This document shows, piece by piece, positions 15,837 through 24,862 of a stretch of 30,124 bases of DNA. The notes beneath the pieces are model-generated. The model saw nothing but the letters and a program-made list of their open reading frames with translations. It searched no databases and was not told the DNA's origin. The stretch is from assembly GCA_041594335.1 (NCBI GenBank), contig JBFHML010000028.1, positions 1 to 30,124 on the forward strand, written 5' to 3'. Made by a program: the position numbers and the translations under genes. The stretch is from JAGPUQ01 sp041594335. GTDB lineage: Bacteria > Pseudomonadota > Gammaproteobacteria > Pseudomonadales > Porticoccaceae. The first letter of the stretch is position 1; every line of letters begins with the position of its first letter.

Positions 15837-17279
15837 ATGAAGCAAAGCCTGCATCTCAAGCTTGGTCACCAGCTGTCGATGACGCCGCAGCTGCAGCAGG
15901 CCATCAAGCTATTGCAGCTGTCTTCCCTGGAACTGCAACAAGAAATCCAGGAAGTCCTGTGCACCAACCCGCTGCTCGAATTGGTAGACGAAATTGGCGC
16001 CGACGACGCCGAGGCCTCCGAGTCCGAGAGTCCAGCCAACGGCGAATCCGAAGCCTGGAACCAGGAAATTCCCGAGGAGCTGCCAGTCGATGCGCGCTGG
16101 GACGATATCTATCAACCCAGCACCCCTTCGACCCCGCAACGGGAGCTGCCCGACTTCGAGGGGTTCCATACGGTCACCGAATCACTCCGCGACCACCTCT
16201 ACTGGCAACTCAATCTCACCCCGATGTCCGATGACGACCGCGCCATCGCCACCGCAGTCATCGATGCGGTCAACGACGAGGGATTCTTATCGCTGAGTGT
16301 GGAGGAACTGCAGCAAAGCTGCAGTGGCCAAGGCGGCCAAACGTTCGAGCGCGCGGAGATTCTCGCCGTGTTGCACCGCGTGCAACAATTCGATCCTCCC
16401 GGCGTCGCCGCCGCCGACCTGCGCGAATGCCTGCTGATTCAACTCGGCCAACTGCAAGAAGATACGCCGCATCTAGACTTGGCCAAACGGCTGGTGGATT
16501 CCCACCTCATGGCGATTGCCCAAGACGATCACTGTGGTCTCGCCCGCCGCCTCGGCGTCAGCGAAGAAGGCCTCCGAAGCGGCGTGCGCCTGATCCAGAG
16601 CCTCTCCCCCCGCCCGGGAGACAGTATCTCCACCGCCGACGAAGGCTACGTCACCCCGGATGTCAGCGTACGCAAGCAACAAGGCCGCTGGCTGGTAACC
16701 CTGAACACAGAGTTCACCCCCAAACTCTGCATCAACCCCTATTACGCGAGCCAAGTGCAACGGGCGGACAACAGCCCAGAAAACCGTTATCTGCGCGATA
16801 ACCTACAGGAGGCCCGCTGGTTTTTGCGCAGTCTCGAGAGCCGTAACGAGACCTTGTTACGGGTAGCGCACTGTATTGTCGAGATGCAGCAGGGATTTCT
16901 CGAAAAAGGCCCCGAGGCAATGAAACCCATGGTGCTAGCTGACGTCGCCGCCGAGCTGCAACTGCACGAGTCGACTATCTCTCGGGTCACGACACAGAAG
17001 TACATCGACACCCCACGGGGCATCTTCGAACTGAAGTATTTTTTTTCCAGTCACGTCAATACTGCTTCCGGCGGGGAATGCTCTTCGACCGCGATTCGCG
17101 CAATGATCAGGAAAATGATCGGCGAAGAGAGCCGGGAGCGCCCGTTGAGTGACAGTCGCATCACTACTCTGCTGCAGGAGCAGGGCATTCAGATCGCCCG
17201 ACGGACGGTCGCCAAGTATCGGGAGAGCCTGAACATCCCATCGTCTGGCGACCGCAAGCGCTTCAAGCGCAACCTTTGA
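15837..17279 (+). CDS. rpoN: RNA polymerase sigma-54 factor
   Basis: This alternative sigma factor recognises -24/-12 promoters and needs AAA+ activators. The 480-residue protein has the Gln/Leu-rich region I (1-50, SLHLKLGHQLSMTPQLQQAI), an acidic region II (about 55-110), a core-binding domain, a helix-turn-helix near 375-395 (LHESTISRVTTQKYIDTPRG) and the RpoN box ARRTVAKYRE at 454-463. All parts are intact. The ribosome site is poor. Synteny lptB-rpoN-hpf-ptsN-rapZ is the gammaproteobacterial standard. Confidence 0.98.
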   Translation: MKQSLHLKLGHQLSMTPQLQQAIKLLQLSSLELQQEIQEVLCTNPLLELVDEIGADDAEASESESPANGESEAWNQEIPEELPVDARWDDIYQPSTPSTPQRELPDFEGFHTVTESLRDHLYWQLNLTPMSDDDRAIATAVIDAVNDEGFLSLSVEELQQSCSGQGGQTFERAEILAVLHRVQQFDPPGVAAADLRECLLIQLGQLQEDTPHLDLAKRLVDSHLMAIAQDDHCGLARRLGVSEEGLRSGVRLIQSLSPRPGDSISTADEGYVTPDVSVRKQQGRWLVTLNTEFTPKLCINPYYASQVQRADNSPENRYLRDNLQEARWFLRSLESRNETLLRVAHCIVEMQQGFLEKGPEAMKPMVLADVAAELQLHESTISRVTTQKYIDTPRGIFELKYFFSSHVNTASGGECSSTAIRAMIRKMIGEESRERPLSDSRITTLLQEQGIQIARRTVAKYRESLNIPSSGDRKRFKRNL

Positions 17280-17301
17280 ACCCGGCTCATAGGAGCACTC
17301 T

Positions 17302-17589
17302 ATGCAATTAACCATCAGCGGCCACCACCTGGAACTGACCGATCCAATTCGTGAATACGTCAAAAACAAGCTCGCTCGGCTGGAACGGCACAATGATCGG
17401 ATCACCCAGGTCGCGGTGATTCTTTCGGTCGAAAAGCTCATCCAAAAGGCCGAGGCCACGGTCCATGCCGACGGCGTAGAACTTTTCGCCAACAGCGAAC
17501 ACGAGGATCTGTACGCGGCCATCGACGCCCTGGCGGATAAACTCGATCGCCAATTGATCAAACGCAAGGAACGGTTGCGGGGGCACTAG
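17302..17589 (+). CDS. hpf: Short ribosome hibernation promoting factor
   Basis: It binds the 30S decoding region in stationary phase and, with RMF, supports 100S dimers. The 95-residue short-form HPF begins MQLTISGHHLELTDPIREYV and has the beta-alpha-beta-beta-beta-alpha pattern, with DLYAAIDALADKLDRQL near the end. No long-form C-terminal dimerisation domain is present. GGAG lies just before the ATG. It is 22 bases behind rpoN and 8 bases before ptsN. Confidence 0.96.
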   Translation: MQLTISGHHLELTDPIREYVKNKLARLERHNDRITQVAVILSVEKLIQKAEATVHADGVELFANSEHEDLYAAIDALADKLDRQLIKRKERLRGH

Positions 17590-17597
17590 TTAACGAT

Positions 17598-18050
17598 ATG
17601 AACGTAGCGCAGCTGTTGACCCCAGCCACCACCTGCTGCAACGCCGCCGCAGTGAGCAAAAAGCGTGTGCTGGAATTCGTTTCCTCGTTTCTCGCACAAT
17701 GCACAGCCTGTATCGATGCCGATGCCCTGTACCAAGCACTGCTGGAGCGCGAACGCTTGGGCAGCACGGGTATCGGCCAGGGCATCGCGATTCCCCATTG
17801 TCGACTGCCCGGCTGCGACCGTATCACCGGGGTACTCGTCAAGCTGGAACAGCCGGTTGACTTCGATGCCATAGACAACATTCCCGTAGACTTGGTATTC
17901 GCGCTGGTCGTGCCGGATGAGCAAAACGACGAACATCTGCAGACACTAGCAGCCATCGCCGAATTGCTCGAGGACCCACAGATCCGCGAGCAATTACGTG
18001 CCTGCGGCAGCGACGAGGACTTGTACCGGAGAGCGGTCGCCGGCGCCTGA
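17598..18050 (+). CDS. ptsN: Nitrogen-PTS enzyme IIA (EIIA-Ntr)
   Basis: This is the terminal phosphoacceptor of the regulatory PTS-Ntr. Its phosphorylation state affects K+ transport, envelope stress and carbon/nitrogen balance. The 150-residue EIIA of the mannitol/fructose class has phospho-acceptor H67 in GQGIAIPHCRLPG, and DLVFALVVPDEQNDEHLQTLAAIAELL further on. It has no membrane segments. It lies 8 bases after hpf and 2 bases before rapZ. The phosphodonor NPr is encoded at 18994. EI-Ntr (ptsP) is not in the window. Confidence 0.97.
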   Translation: MNVAQLLTPATTCCNAAAVSKKRVLEFVSSFLAQCTACIDADALYQALLERERLGSTGIGQGIAIPHCRLPGCDRITGVLVKLEQPVDFDAIDNIPVDLVFALVVPDEQNDEHLQTLAAIAELLEDPQIREQLRACGSDEDLYRRAVAGA

Positions 18051-18052
18051 CC

Positions 18053-18931
18053 ATGCCGCAACCCACAGTCAATAAACGCTTGGTTGTCGTGAGCGGGCGC
18101 TCTGGCTCGGGAAAGAGCACGGCGTTGCACGTCATGGAGGACCTGGGTTTCACCTGCATAGATAATCTTCCTGCGGGGATGCTCTCGGGCCTCTTTGAAC
18201 CCCAGAGCCTGGAGGTGGAACTGCCATCGCGAATCGCGGTGGGCATCGACGCGCGCAATCTCGCCGGGAATTTGGATCATTTTCCCCGCATTCTCGACGA
18301 ACTGCGCGGCAAAGGCGTGTTATGCGAAGTCATCTTTCTGGATGCCAGCCCCAGAACCTTGATTCGGCGATTCAGTGAAACCCGTCGTCGCCATCCTTTG
18401 AGCTCCGACACCGTCGATCTGAAAAAGGCGATTGGCCTGGAGGCCCGGATTCTCGATCCGATCATCGAGGTCGCTGACCGTCGGATCGACACCTCGAACA
18501 TGACTTTGCACCAGCTGCGCGATTTGATCACCAAGCAGATCGCGCCGGATTCCGCAGGAATAACCGCGGTCCTGTTTCAATCCTTCGCTTTCAAAAAAGG
18601 GGTACCAGAAGACGCGGACTTCGTATTCGATGTCCGCTGCCTGCCCAACCCCCATTGGGTGCCCGAGTTGCGCCCCCTCACAGGCAACGACCGGCCGGTG
18701 ATCGAATTCATGGAATCGCAAATCGAGGTCGCCGCCATGCTCGCGGACCTCAACGGCTTTCTGGCACGGTGGATTCCTGCTTTCCTGGCCAGTAATCGCA
18801 GCTATTTGACCATCGCCATCGGCTGTACGGGCGGCCAACACCGCTCGGTCTATCTGTGCAATCAACTGGCACAGCAATTCCGCTATCTCGGCATCAATAT
18901 CCAAGCGCAGCATCGGGAATTGCCCGATTAG
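18053..18931 (+). CDS. rapZ: RNase adapter protein RapZ
   Basis: This is an RNA-binding, nucleotide-binding adapter. In enterobacteria it delivers the sRNA GlmZ to RNase E and so tunes glucosamine-6-phosphate synthesis. The 292-residue protein has Walker A GRSGSGKS (15-22), the family segment GFTCIDNLPAGML, FDVRCLPNPHWVPELRPLTG near 200-219, and the C-terminal CTGGQHRSV. Length and motifs are complete. It is tightly coupled to ptsN. Whether this organism has GlmY/GlmZ cannot be told from here. Confidence 0.97.
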   Translation: MPQPTVNKRLVVVSGRSGSGKSTALHVMEDLGFTCIDNLPAGMLSGLFEPQSLEVELPSRIAVGIDARNLAGNLDHFPRILDELRGKGVLCEVIFLDASPRTLIRRFSETRRRHPLSSDTVDLKKAIGLEARILDPIIEVADRRIDTSNMTLHQLRDLITKQIAPDSAGITAVLFQSFAFKKGVPEDADFVFDVRCLPNPHWVPELRPLTGNDRPVIEFMESQIEVAAMLADLNGFLARWIPAFLASNRSYLTIAIGCTGGQHRSVYLCNQLAQQFRYLGINIQAQHRELPD

Positions 18932-18993
18932 CACGTCCGGGCGGAAAACGCCACGGCTTGACAGCGCCCCGGCGCTTGGGGATTGATAAGGCC

Positions 18994-19263
18994 ATGATCT
19001 GTCGCCAACTTACCATCATCAACAAACTCGGCCTGCATGCCCGCGCGGCCGCCAAGCTGGCGGCAACCGCCGGTCGTTTCTCCTGCGCCATCCGGGTTGG
19101 CCACCAGGGCCGCCTAGTCGATGCCAAGAGCGTCATGTCGTTGATGTTGCTGGCCGCCGGCCAGGACACCACGCTCGAGTTTCATTTTGATGGTAGCGAC
19201 GAGAATGAAGCCTGTGCAGCCCTGGCTGCGCTCATCGCGGAGCGCTTTCACGAGGACAGTTAG
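18994..19263 (+). CDS. ptsO: Nitrogen-PTS phosphocarrier NPr (HPr-like)
   Basis: This 89-residue HPr-family phosphocarrier passes phosphate from EI-Ntr to EIIA-Ntr. The phospho-acceptor is H15 in KLGLHARAAAKLA, and the second conserved stretch is DAKSVMSLMLLAAGQDT. I chose the ATG at 18994 because it gives the exact HPr N terminus. An in-frame extension upstream would overlap rapZ by a wide margin. The ribosome site (AAGG, 3 bases away) is close and weak. It lies 62 bases behind rapZ. Confidence 0.95.
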   Translation: MICRQLTIINKLGLHARAAAKLAATAGRFSCAIRVGHQGRLVDAKSVMSLMLLAAGQDTTLEFHFDGSDENEACAALAALIAERFHEDS

Positions 19264-19289
19264 GCGCGGGCAGCGGCAACAGATACTGG

Positions 19290-19295
19290 TAGAAT
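19290..19295 (+). promoter_or_regulatory. Possible -10 box for mgtE
   Basis: TAGAAT 33 bases before the mgtE ATG, in the 65-base ptsO-mgtE gap. The -35 region is poor (CGGGCA), so this is only a weak candidate. Confidence 0.25.
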
Positions 19296-19328
19296 GGCCG
19301 CCGGTTGGCATCCAAGGAGAATCGGCGC

Positions 19329-20687
19329 ATGCAGGCCAGCGTGGAAGAAGCCGATAAATTGACCCTGCTGACCCAGTACGCCGGCCTCATCGATTTCTCC
19401 ACCATCAATCAGCTGCGCCACGTTCTCAACAATCTGCCGCCGGCAGAAATCGCGCACCACATCGAATCTGCGCCACCCAAGGTCAGGCGCATCCTCTGGG
19501 AGCTGGTCGACGAGGAACTCGACGGCGAGGTGCTGGGCGAGCTCAGTGAGGGCTTGCGGCAGGAATTTCTGCGGGGCATGGACAGTGATGAACTGGCCGC
19601 CGCCATGGATGGCCTCGACCCCGACGATGTGGTCGACATGCTCCAGCAACTGCCGGATCGGGTCATTCCTGAAGTCCTGCAGGCGATGGACGACCAGAAC
19701 CGCCAGCGCATCGAACAGATCCTCAACTACGACGAGGACACGGCTGGCGGTCTGATGAACACCGACACCATCACGGTGCGGCCGGATCTCACTCTGGACG
19801 TCGTACTGCGTTATCTGCGCCGCCACGAGGAGCTGCCGCAGACCACCGATAGCCTGTTCGTAGTGAACCGCAAGGACACTTTCCTGGGCATCCTGCCGGT
19901 CACCAAACTGCTGACGTCCCACCCGAACCTCACGGTTCGCGAGGTCATGCTCACAGAGATTCAACCGGTACCGGCCACCATGCCAGACACCGAGGTGGCC
20001 CAGCGATTCGAGCGCTATGACTGGGTCACGGCGCCCGTCGTTGACGCTGACAACAAATTGCTCGGCCGGATCACTATCGACGATGTGGTCGACGTCATCA
20101 TCGGTGAAGCCGATCATTCCCTGCTCGGCCTCGCCCGCCTCAGTGACGAAGAGGACACCTTCACCTCGGTGCGCCGCTCGGCACCCCGCCGTGCCTTTTG
20201 GTTAGGAATCAACCTCTGCACAGCCGTGATGGCTTCGGTCGTGGTCGGTTTGTTCGAGGCCGCGCTCGACCAGGTGGTGGCGCTTGCCATCCTCATGCCC
20301 ATCGTCGCCAGCATGGGCGGTATCGCCGGTAGCCAGACGCTCACCGTGGTGGTTCGCGGGATGGCACTGGGACACGTGAACCCCAACAACCTGCGCTGGC
20401 TCTTGAGCAAGGAATTTCTGATCGGGGCCCTCAATGCACTGCTCTGGGCACTGGTGATCGGCAGCGCCGCAGCCTGGTGGTTTGAAGACCAGAGAATCGG
20501 CATCGTGATTGCGTCCGCCATGGTGATCAATCTGGTTACTGCAGCAGTGGCGGGCTCGGTGTTACCGATTATCCTCAAGTCACTGCATATTGATCCCGCC
20601 TTGGCCGGTGGCGTGGTGCTGACCACCATCACCGATGTCACGGGCTTCTTTGCATTTCTGGGCCTGGCAACGCTGTTTTATTTATGA
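19329..20687 (+). CDS. mgtE: MgtE-type magnesium channel
   Basis: This is an inner-membrane Mg2+ channel gated by cytosolic Mg2+. The 452-residue protein has an MgtE N domain (about 20-125, rich in acidic helices), a CBS pair (about 128-250), and a membrane domain with about five segments (from about 285). The membrane domain contains PIVASMGGIAGSQTLTVVVR (read around 328-347) and the conserved TTITDVTGFFAFLGLA near the C terminus. I chose the ATG at 19329 because AAGGAG (19314-19319) stands 9 bases before it. A TTG eight codons earlier lies upstream of that site. The stop overlaps the darP start by four bases. Confidence 0.96.
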   Translation: MQASVEEADKLTLLTQYAGLIDFSTINQLRHVLNNLPPAEIAHHIESAPPKVRRILWELVDEELDGEVLGELSEGLRQEFLRGMDSDELAAAMDGLDPDDVVDMLQQLPDRVIPEVLQAMDDQNRQRIEQILNYDEDTAGGLMNTDTITVRPDLTLDVVLRYLRRHEELPQTTDSLFVVNRKDTFLGILPVTKLLTSHPNLTVREVMLTEIQPVPATMPDTEVAQRFERYDWVTAPVVDADNKLLGRITIDDVVDVIIGEADHSLLGLARLSDEEDTFTSVRRSAPRRAFWLGINLCTAVMASVVVGLFEAALDQVVALAILMPIVASMGGIAGSQTLTVVVRGMALGHVNPNNLRWLLSKEFLIGALNALLWALVIGSAAAWWFEDQRIGIVIASAMVINLVTAAVAGSVLPIILKSLHIDPALAGGVVLTTITDVTGFFAFLGLATLFYL

Positions 20688-21190
20688 GCACGATGGACGA
20701 GGAAAGCGGGCTCGAGCAGCCGACAGAACGGCCGAGCAAATCGGCCCTCAAGCGTGAGGCGCAGGGTCTACTGGAACTGGCGGAGACCCTGCTCTCCCTA
20801 CCGTCGGCGCAACTTGCGGAACTGGAGCTGCATGCACCACTCGCGAAGGCGCTGGAGGAAACCCGGGCTATCACCCACCGGGAAGCGCGACGGAGACAGC
20901 TCCGCTACCTCGCCAAACGCATCCGGGATGCGGGCAGCGAGGAGATTCGACAACGGTTGGAGCAACTGGAACAGCGTAATCGCCAGTTTCGCCAGCAACT
21001 GACGCGGATCGACCAGCTCTGCGAGCAACTGCTCGTCGAAGGCGACCCCGCGATCGAGGCACTGCTATCGACGGCTGATGTCTCGCCCGGGCTGGAACGG
21101 CAACCGTTGCGCCAATTGGTTCGCAACGCCCGCCGCACCCAAGGAGCCAGACGCAAGCTATTCGAGTATCTGCGTCGCCACCTGGGCTAG
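20684..21190 (+). CDS. darP: Ribosome-associated protein DarP (YjgA, DUF615)
   Basis: This factor associates with late 50S precursors and helps peptidyl-transferase-centre maturation in E. coli. The 168-residue protein is almost all helix, with KSALKREAQGLLELAETLL near residue 20, a long charged coiled-coil-like middle, and an RQLVRNARRTQGARRKLFEYLR C terminus (read in two parts). It overlaps the mgtE stop as ATGA. This is the last conserved-synteny gene. Only 27 bases separate its stop from the convergent accessory cluster, and I see no clear terminator between them. Confidence 0.92.
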   Translation: MSTMDEESGLEQPTERPSKSALKREAQGLLELAETLLSLPSAQLAELELHAPLAKALEETRAITHREARRRQLRYLAKRIRDAGSEEIRQRLEQLEQRNRQFRQQLTRIDQLCEQLLVEGDPAIEALLSTADVSPGLERQPLRQLVRNARRTQGARRKLFEYLRRHLG

Positions 21191-21217
21191 GTATACCCGG
21201 CCACGCAAGCCGCCATG

Positions 21218-22594
21218 TCAACTGCCGAGACGGCGCAGCGCCGCCTGCGTGAGATAGCGCTCGTAGAGGTCCGGGTCATTGGCTGAGGTCGAAAAGCCGC
21301 CGGACACCCGTTTGACCTGTTCCAGTCGGGTCATCCGGTCGGTCTGGATATTGTGCGCGTGGACGCGGGTCCAGGAAGCGTAGGGGTGGGCACCATCGTA
21401 GACGGTGTTGGTACCGTCCGTGTACAGAGACCCAGCGCCATCGAATGACCGGAAAATCTCACCTCGCCGATCGAAGGACACCATCATCAAGGGCGCGAGG
21501 GTGCGCGCATCAAACCAGACGCGCTTACGGGAAATCGGCGCTTTCGGAAATTTCACCGGCTCGGCGTCGACCACGATGGCCTCGGGTACCAGCTCGACTT
21601 TCATGTCCCAAAACGTATTCCCTTGCGGTCCACCATGCGTAGTGTGTTCCCAGTTTTCATGGCTCGAATTCCAATTGCGTGAAATCGCCGCCAGCGTCGG
21701 GCCGCGACCGACGATCCGGTAATTACCCCAAGTCAGGAAAGGATCACCCGCGGTCCAGGCGTCCGATAGATACAGAGAAGAGCCCGGCACCAGCGGTTCA
21801 AACCGCTGGTTGGTGGGAAAGCGGCGCACTCTCTTGAAGGCAGGGATGTAACCGGAAAGGTCCGGAAACTTGCGCTGGTCATACGGCCAGACGTTGAGAA
21901 ACGAGGTGCCCTTGATGTCATTGGGACTCACGAAGAACACCGATTGATAGCGCAACTTGTCCTCATGCCCCGTCCAGTAGGGCTTGGGTTCGAGGACCGT
22001 CCGACCGACCGGTGCCAGCTCTGCCCAACACAGCTCGTATTCGTACTCCACCCCACCTTCGGGACCCACGTCATATTCTTTGATAGCGTAGAAAGAGGCA
22101 TCGCGCCGCCCCCAAGTCAGGGTGATTCCCGCAAAGACCTCAAGCCCGGTCTTGGGATCGGGAAAGGGATTACCGCCAATCCATGGTTTGCCGGCTAGCG
22201 TGACCACATTGCCGTTGGCATCAAATCTCGCTTGCCCCTGATTGCGCAGGGTGGCTTCGACATACTCCCAGGGGCTCAACCGTAACGCTTCTCGCGTAGT
22301 GTCGATGACCTCCAGGCGCCGTCCCATCTGGGCGATTTGCTGATAGCGAATTGGATCCAGCAAATCTTTCACATGTTCAACATTCGTCGCGTCAATCACA
22401 TCGCCGGTGCGAATCTTGTCGCCGGTATAGGCTTCGATAGACAACAACTCATCGGGATAAACGCCAGTGATCTCCCCGGTCCTCGCCAGGGTCGGCCACA
22501 GCGGCGCCAAAACGCCCGTTGCGAGCACACCCGTACGCAGTTGCTCGAGAAAATGCCTACGGCTGTAATCGCAATCATATTTTCTGATATGCAT
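21218..22594 (-). CDS. DUF1329 protein with twin-arginine signal (copy a)
   Basis: This 458-residue protein of the DUF1329 family (PF07044) has no known biochemical function. It starts at the ATG at 22594, preceded by GGGGGAG. The N terminus carries a twin-arginine motif SRRHFL (11-16) and then a hydrophobic stretch, so export by Tat in folded form is likely. The mature part shows family-type segments such as GGNPFPDPKTG, KRVWFDARTLAP, FDRRGEIFRSFDG and HAHNIQTDRMTR, ending RRLGS. The last 140 residues align well by eye with the second DUF1329 protein at 29700-30124. It is the last gene of the exbB-exbD-exbD-vWA-TPR set, 36 bases behind the TPR gene. DUF1329 genes commonly travel with DUF1302. 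Confidence 0.9.
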   Translation of the reverse strand: MHIRKYDCDYSRRHFLEQLRTGVLATGVLAPLWPTLARTGEITGVYPDELLSIEAYTGDKIRTGDVIDATNVEHVKDLLDPIRYQQIAQMGRRLEVIDTTREALRLSPWEYVEATLRNQGQARFDANGNVVTLAGKPWIGGNPFPDPKTGLEVFAGITLTWGRRDASFYAIKEYDVGPEGGVEYEYELCWAELAPVGRTVLEPKPYWTGHEDKLRYQSVFFVSPNDIKGTSFLNVWPYDQRKFPDLSGYIPAFKRVRRFPTNQRFEPLVPGSSLYLSDAWTAGDPFLTWGNYRIVGRGPTLAAISRNWNSSHENWEHTTHGGPQGNTFWDMKVELVPEAIVVDAEPVKFPKAPISRKRVWFDARTLAPLMMVSFDRRGEIFRSFDGAGSLYTDGTNTVYDGAHPYASWTRVHAHNIQTDRMTRLEQVKRVSGGFSTSANDPDLYERYLTQAALRRLGS

Positions 22595-22630
22595 AGGTCT
22601 CCCCCTGATCTCTTGGTACGCCACGACCTC

Positions 22631-24862
22631 CTAGCCGGAGCAGCCCTTCACGACACGCGTCAGTACCGCCTTCTCCTCCTGCTCGAGCAGATGACGGTAC
22701 ACACTAAGCTTCGCGGCCAACGTGCAAGCCGCAGCCGGATCACCTGCCAGTGCCAAACGATGCACCATGGCATCTCGCCAATGGGGAGAACCTGCCGGCG
22801 TGGCATCCACGATGCGCGCCCAGGCCCGATCCGCTTCAAAGCTCCGGCCACTCTGCGCGGCCACCTCGGCATAAGCGAACCAAGCATCGCCAGAATCCGG
22901 AAACTCTCGCACCATCCCCTGCGCCAGGGCGAAGCCGGCGTCAGCATCGCCGAGCGCGACCGCGGTACGGATGCGCAACAGGGTCAGTTGCCGCAGATCC
23001 CTACCCTGCCCGGCCAGCGCGGCGGCGAAAGGCTCGGCCAACGCGGCGAGCAATGCATAGCGCTCCGCGCGTTCCAATTCGAGCAAGAATTGATAGAGCT
23101 GCCGTTCACCGTCGGCGTCATCGCCACGCAAGGCGATAGCGTGGGCCATGGCCTCCAAACCCGCGCGATCCTCGGCCGCCAACAATGCACGCAATTTCGA
23201 CCAGAGCAATACCGGACGTACTCGGGAGTCGGTCTCGGCCTCGGACAACATGGCATCGATCTCTGCAAGCAAACGTGGCAAGTCCGCCTCCAGCACGACA
23301 CGCATTTGCAGCGCAAGCGCACGAAACCAGGGCTGCCGCCTTTGCTTCCCGGGAATATCCTCCAACGCCGCCAGGATATTCCTGGCCACCTGTGCCTGGG
23401 TGGCAGAGTCGTTCCGCGCCACGGCACGATTGAACTCGCTGACCGCGCGATGCAGGGTAGTGAGCGCGACGTCGCCGCGCAACGTCGGATCGGCGCGCGC
23501 CGCACGCAAGTGACGCGCGACGGCACCCGGATCCTCGCTGGCGCGCGCCAGGCTCAGATGTGCGATACCAGCGTCGCTATCACCTGGCGCCTGCTGGACA
23601 AATACCTGTGCAGCGCGCTCGAAATATCGTCGATTCGCTTCGGTTGGATGCTGCTCATAGACGGCTTCCGCCACCACCCAGTCGAGCTTGGGCAAAGCAG
23701 CCCTCACCGCAGGATGTAACGGCGTCAATCTGCGCAAGCTCTCCACTTCTCGGCGCGCTTCACGCGGCAGCCCGGTGCGCAATAGGGCCACCACATAATG
23801 GTAGTGAAACGGGCTGGTATCGATGGGCAGCTGCTCCCCACCTTGCTCACGAAACTCCCGATATTTGATCACGGTCGTCTTGTACTGCTCGTAGGCATAA
23901 GCGTACTCGGCATCGATCAGCCGGGATAGCACGCCCAGATCTTCACCCACGATCTCGTCGCGATATTCCAGCAGGCGCGCCAGAAGCGCATCCGACAGGA
24001 AGCCCTCGGCAATCAGCTGTCGCAGCCGCTCGCCGGCAGGCATGGCCCCAATATTCTCCTGTCGCCGGCGCTCTAGCAGCACAAAGGCTTCCTCGGCGAC
24101 GACTGCTGCTCGCATCGGGCTCAACGGCTCACGAGGCCGTGCCGCCAGCTCCCCGACCTCCCCGCGCCGCACCGCCAACAGCGTCAATTCCGCCTCGGCA
24201 AGCTCGCGCACCGGATTGTCGGGCCGATCCGCCAGAGCCTGCACCAGACGCTCAAACCGCTGCCGGGCAACCTCGACTTGTCCGCGAGCCAACGCAACGT
24301 ATCCCAACCCCAGCCAACTACCCTGCACCAGGCCAGGATAGAGAATACGCACCGAGGTGGCGCGGAACGCCGCCTCCGCGCGGTGGAGGTCCTGCAAGCG
24401 CTCCCGGTCGGGCTTGCTCTCGGCTAGGCTGAGTAGTGCCCAAGCGCGCCAATATCCGAATGTCGAGAGCGCATGATTAATGTCGTACCAGAGATCGGAA
24501 CGGTAGAGACTCTCCAGCAAAGCCTCCCGGTCCCCTGTGGCCCGCTCCAAATCCCGCACCTTTCCGCGACAGGCTGTCCGCAATTGTTCCGCCGTGTGCG
24601 CCAACCGGGCGAATTCCGCAGCGCTCAACCCCAGCACCCGAGCCCGGGAAACCAATTCCCCCATCACTTGCGCGGCTTCCAGGTAATCGCCAGGCACCAA
24701 CTTGCCGGGGTCGCCGGCCAACGCCGCGGAGAGGCGGGCTTCCAACCGTGCGATCTCGCCGCCATCCGCCGCCTGCTCTGCCATCTGCCGCAGCGTGCCA
24801 ACAGTGGCAGCCGCCGCCAAAGGCATGCACAGCACCACCCACAACACGATCGCCCATCTCAC
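22631..24862 (-). CDS. Exported TPR-like alpha-solenoid protein
   Basis: I do not recognise a named family. The 743-residue protein has a signal peptide (about 1-19, ending PLAAAATVG) and is otherwise almost entirely helical. It has many A/L/R-rich helix pairs resembling tetratricopeptide repeats, clearest near 640-715 (GDADAGFALAQGMVREFPDS, then AWFAYAEVAAQSGRSFEADRAW). It is probably periplasmic and may serve as a scaffold. It starts at GTG 24862, overlapping the vWA stop by GTGA, so its translation is coupled to the vWA gene. Cysteines are few, with one near the C terminus in KGCSG. The antisense strand also stays open for long stretches, but codon bias and context support the minus strand. 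Function is unknown; a role with the ExbBD-vWA proteins is inferred from the operon. Confidence 0.85.
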   Translation of the reverse strand: MRWAIVLWVVLCMPLAAAATVGTLRQMAEQAADGGEIARLEARLSAALAGDPGKLVPGDYLEAAQVMGELVSRARVLGLSAAEFARLAHTAEQLRTACRGKVRDLERATGDREALLESLYRSDLWYDINHALSTFGYWRAWALLSLAESKPDRERLQDLHRAEAAFRATSVRILYPGLVQGSWLGLGYVALARGQVEVARQRFERLVQALADRPDNPVRELAEAELTLLAVRRGEVGELAARPREPLSPMRAAVVAEEAFVLLERRRQENIGAMPAGERLRQLIAEGFLSDALLARLLEYRDEIVGEDLGVLSRLIDAEYAYAYEQYKTTVIKYREFREQGGEQLPIDTSPFHYHYVVALLRTGLPREARREVESLRRLTPLHPAVRAALPKLDWVVAEAVYEQHPTEANRRYFERAAQVFVQQAPGDSDAGIAHLSLARASEDPGAVARHLRAARADPTLRGDVALTTLHRAVSEFNRAVARNDSATQAQVARNILAALEDIPGKQRRQPWFRALALQMRVVLEADLPRLLAEIDAMLSEAETDSRVRPVLLWSKLRALLAAEDRAGLEAMAHAIALRGDDADGERQLYQFLLELERAERYALLAALAEPFAAALAGQGRDLRQLTLLRIRTAVALGDADAGFALAQGMVREFPDSGDAWFAYAEVAAQSGRSFEADRAWARIVDATPAGSPHWRDAMVHRLALAGDPAAACTLAAKLSVYRHLLEQEEKAVLTRVVKGCSG

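Noticed and set aside
22337..23719. A 460-codon open frame on the plus strand opposite the DUF1329 (a) and TPR genes
   Set aside because: It is Gln/His/Arg-rich antisense reading typical of GC-rich DNA and crosses the boundary of two well-supported minus-strand genes.
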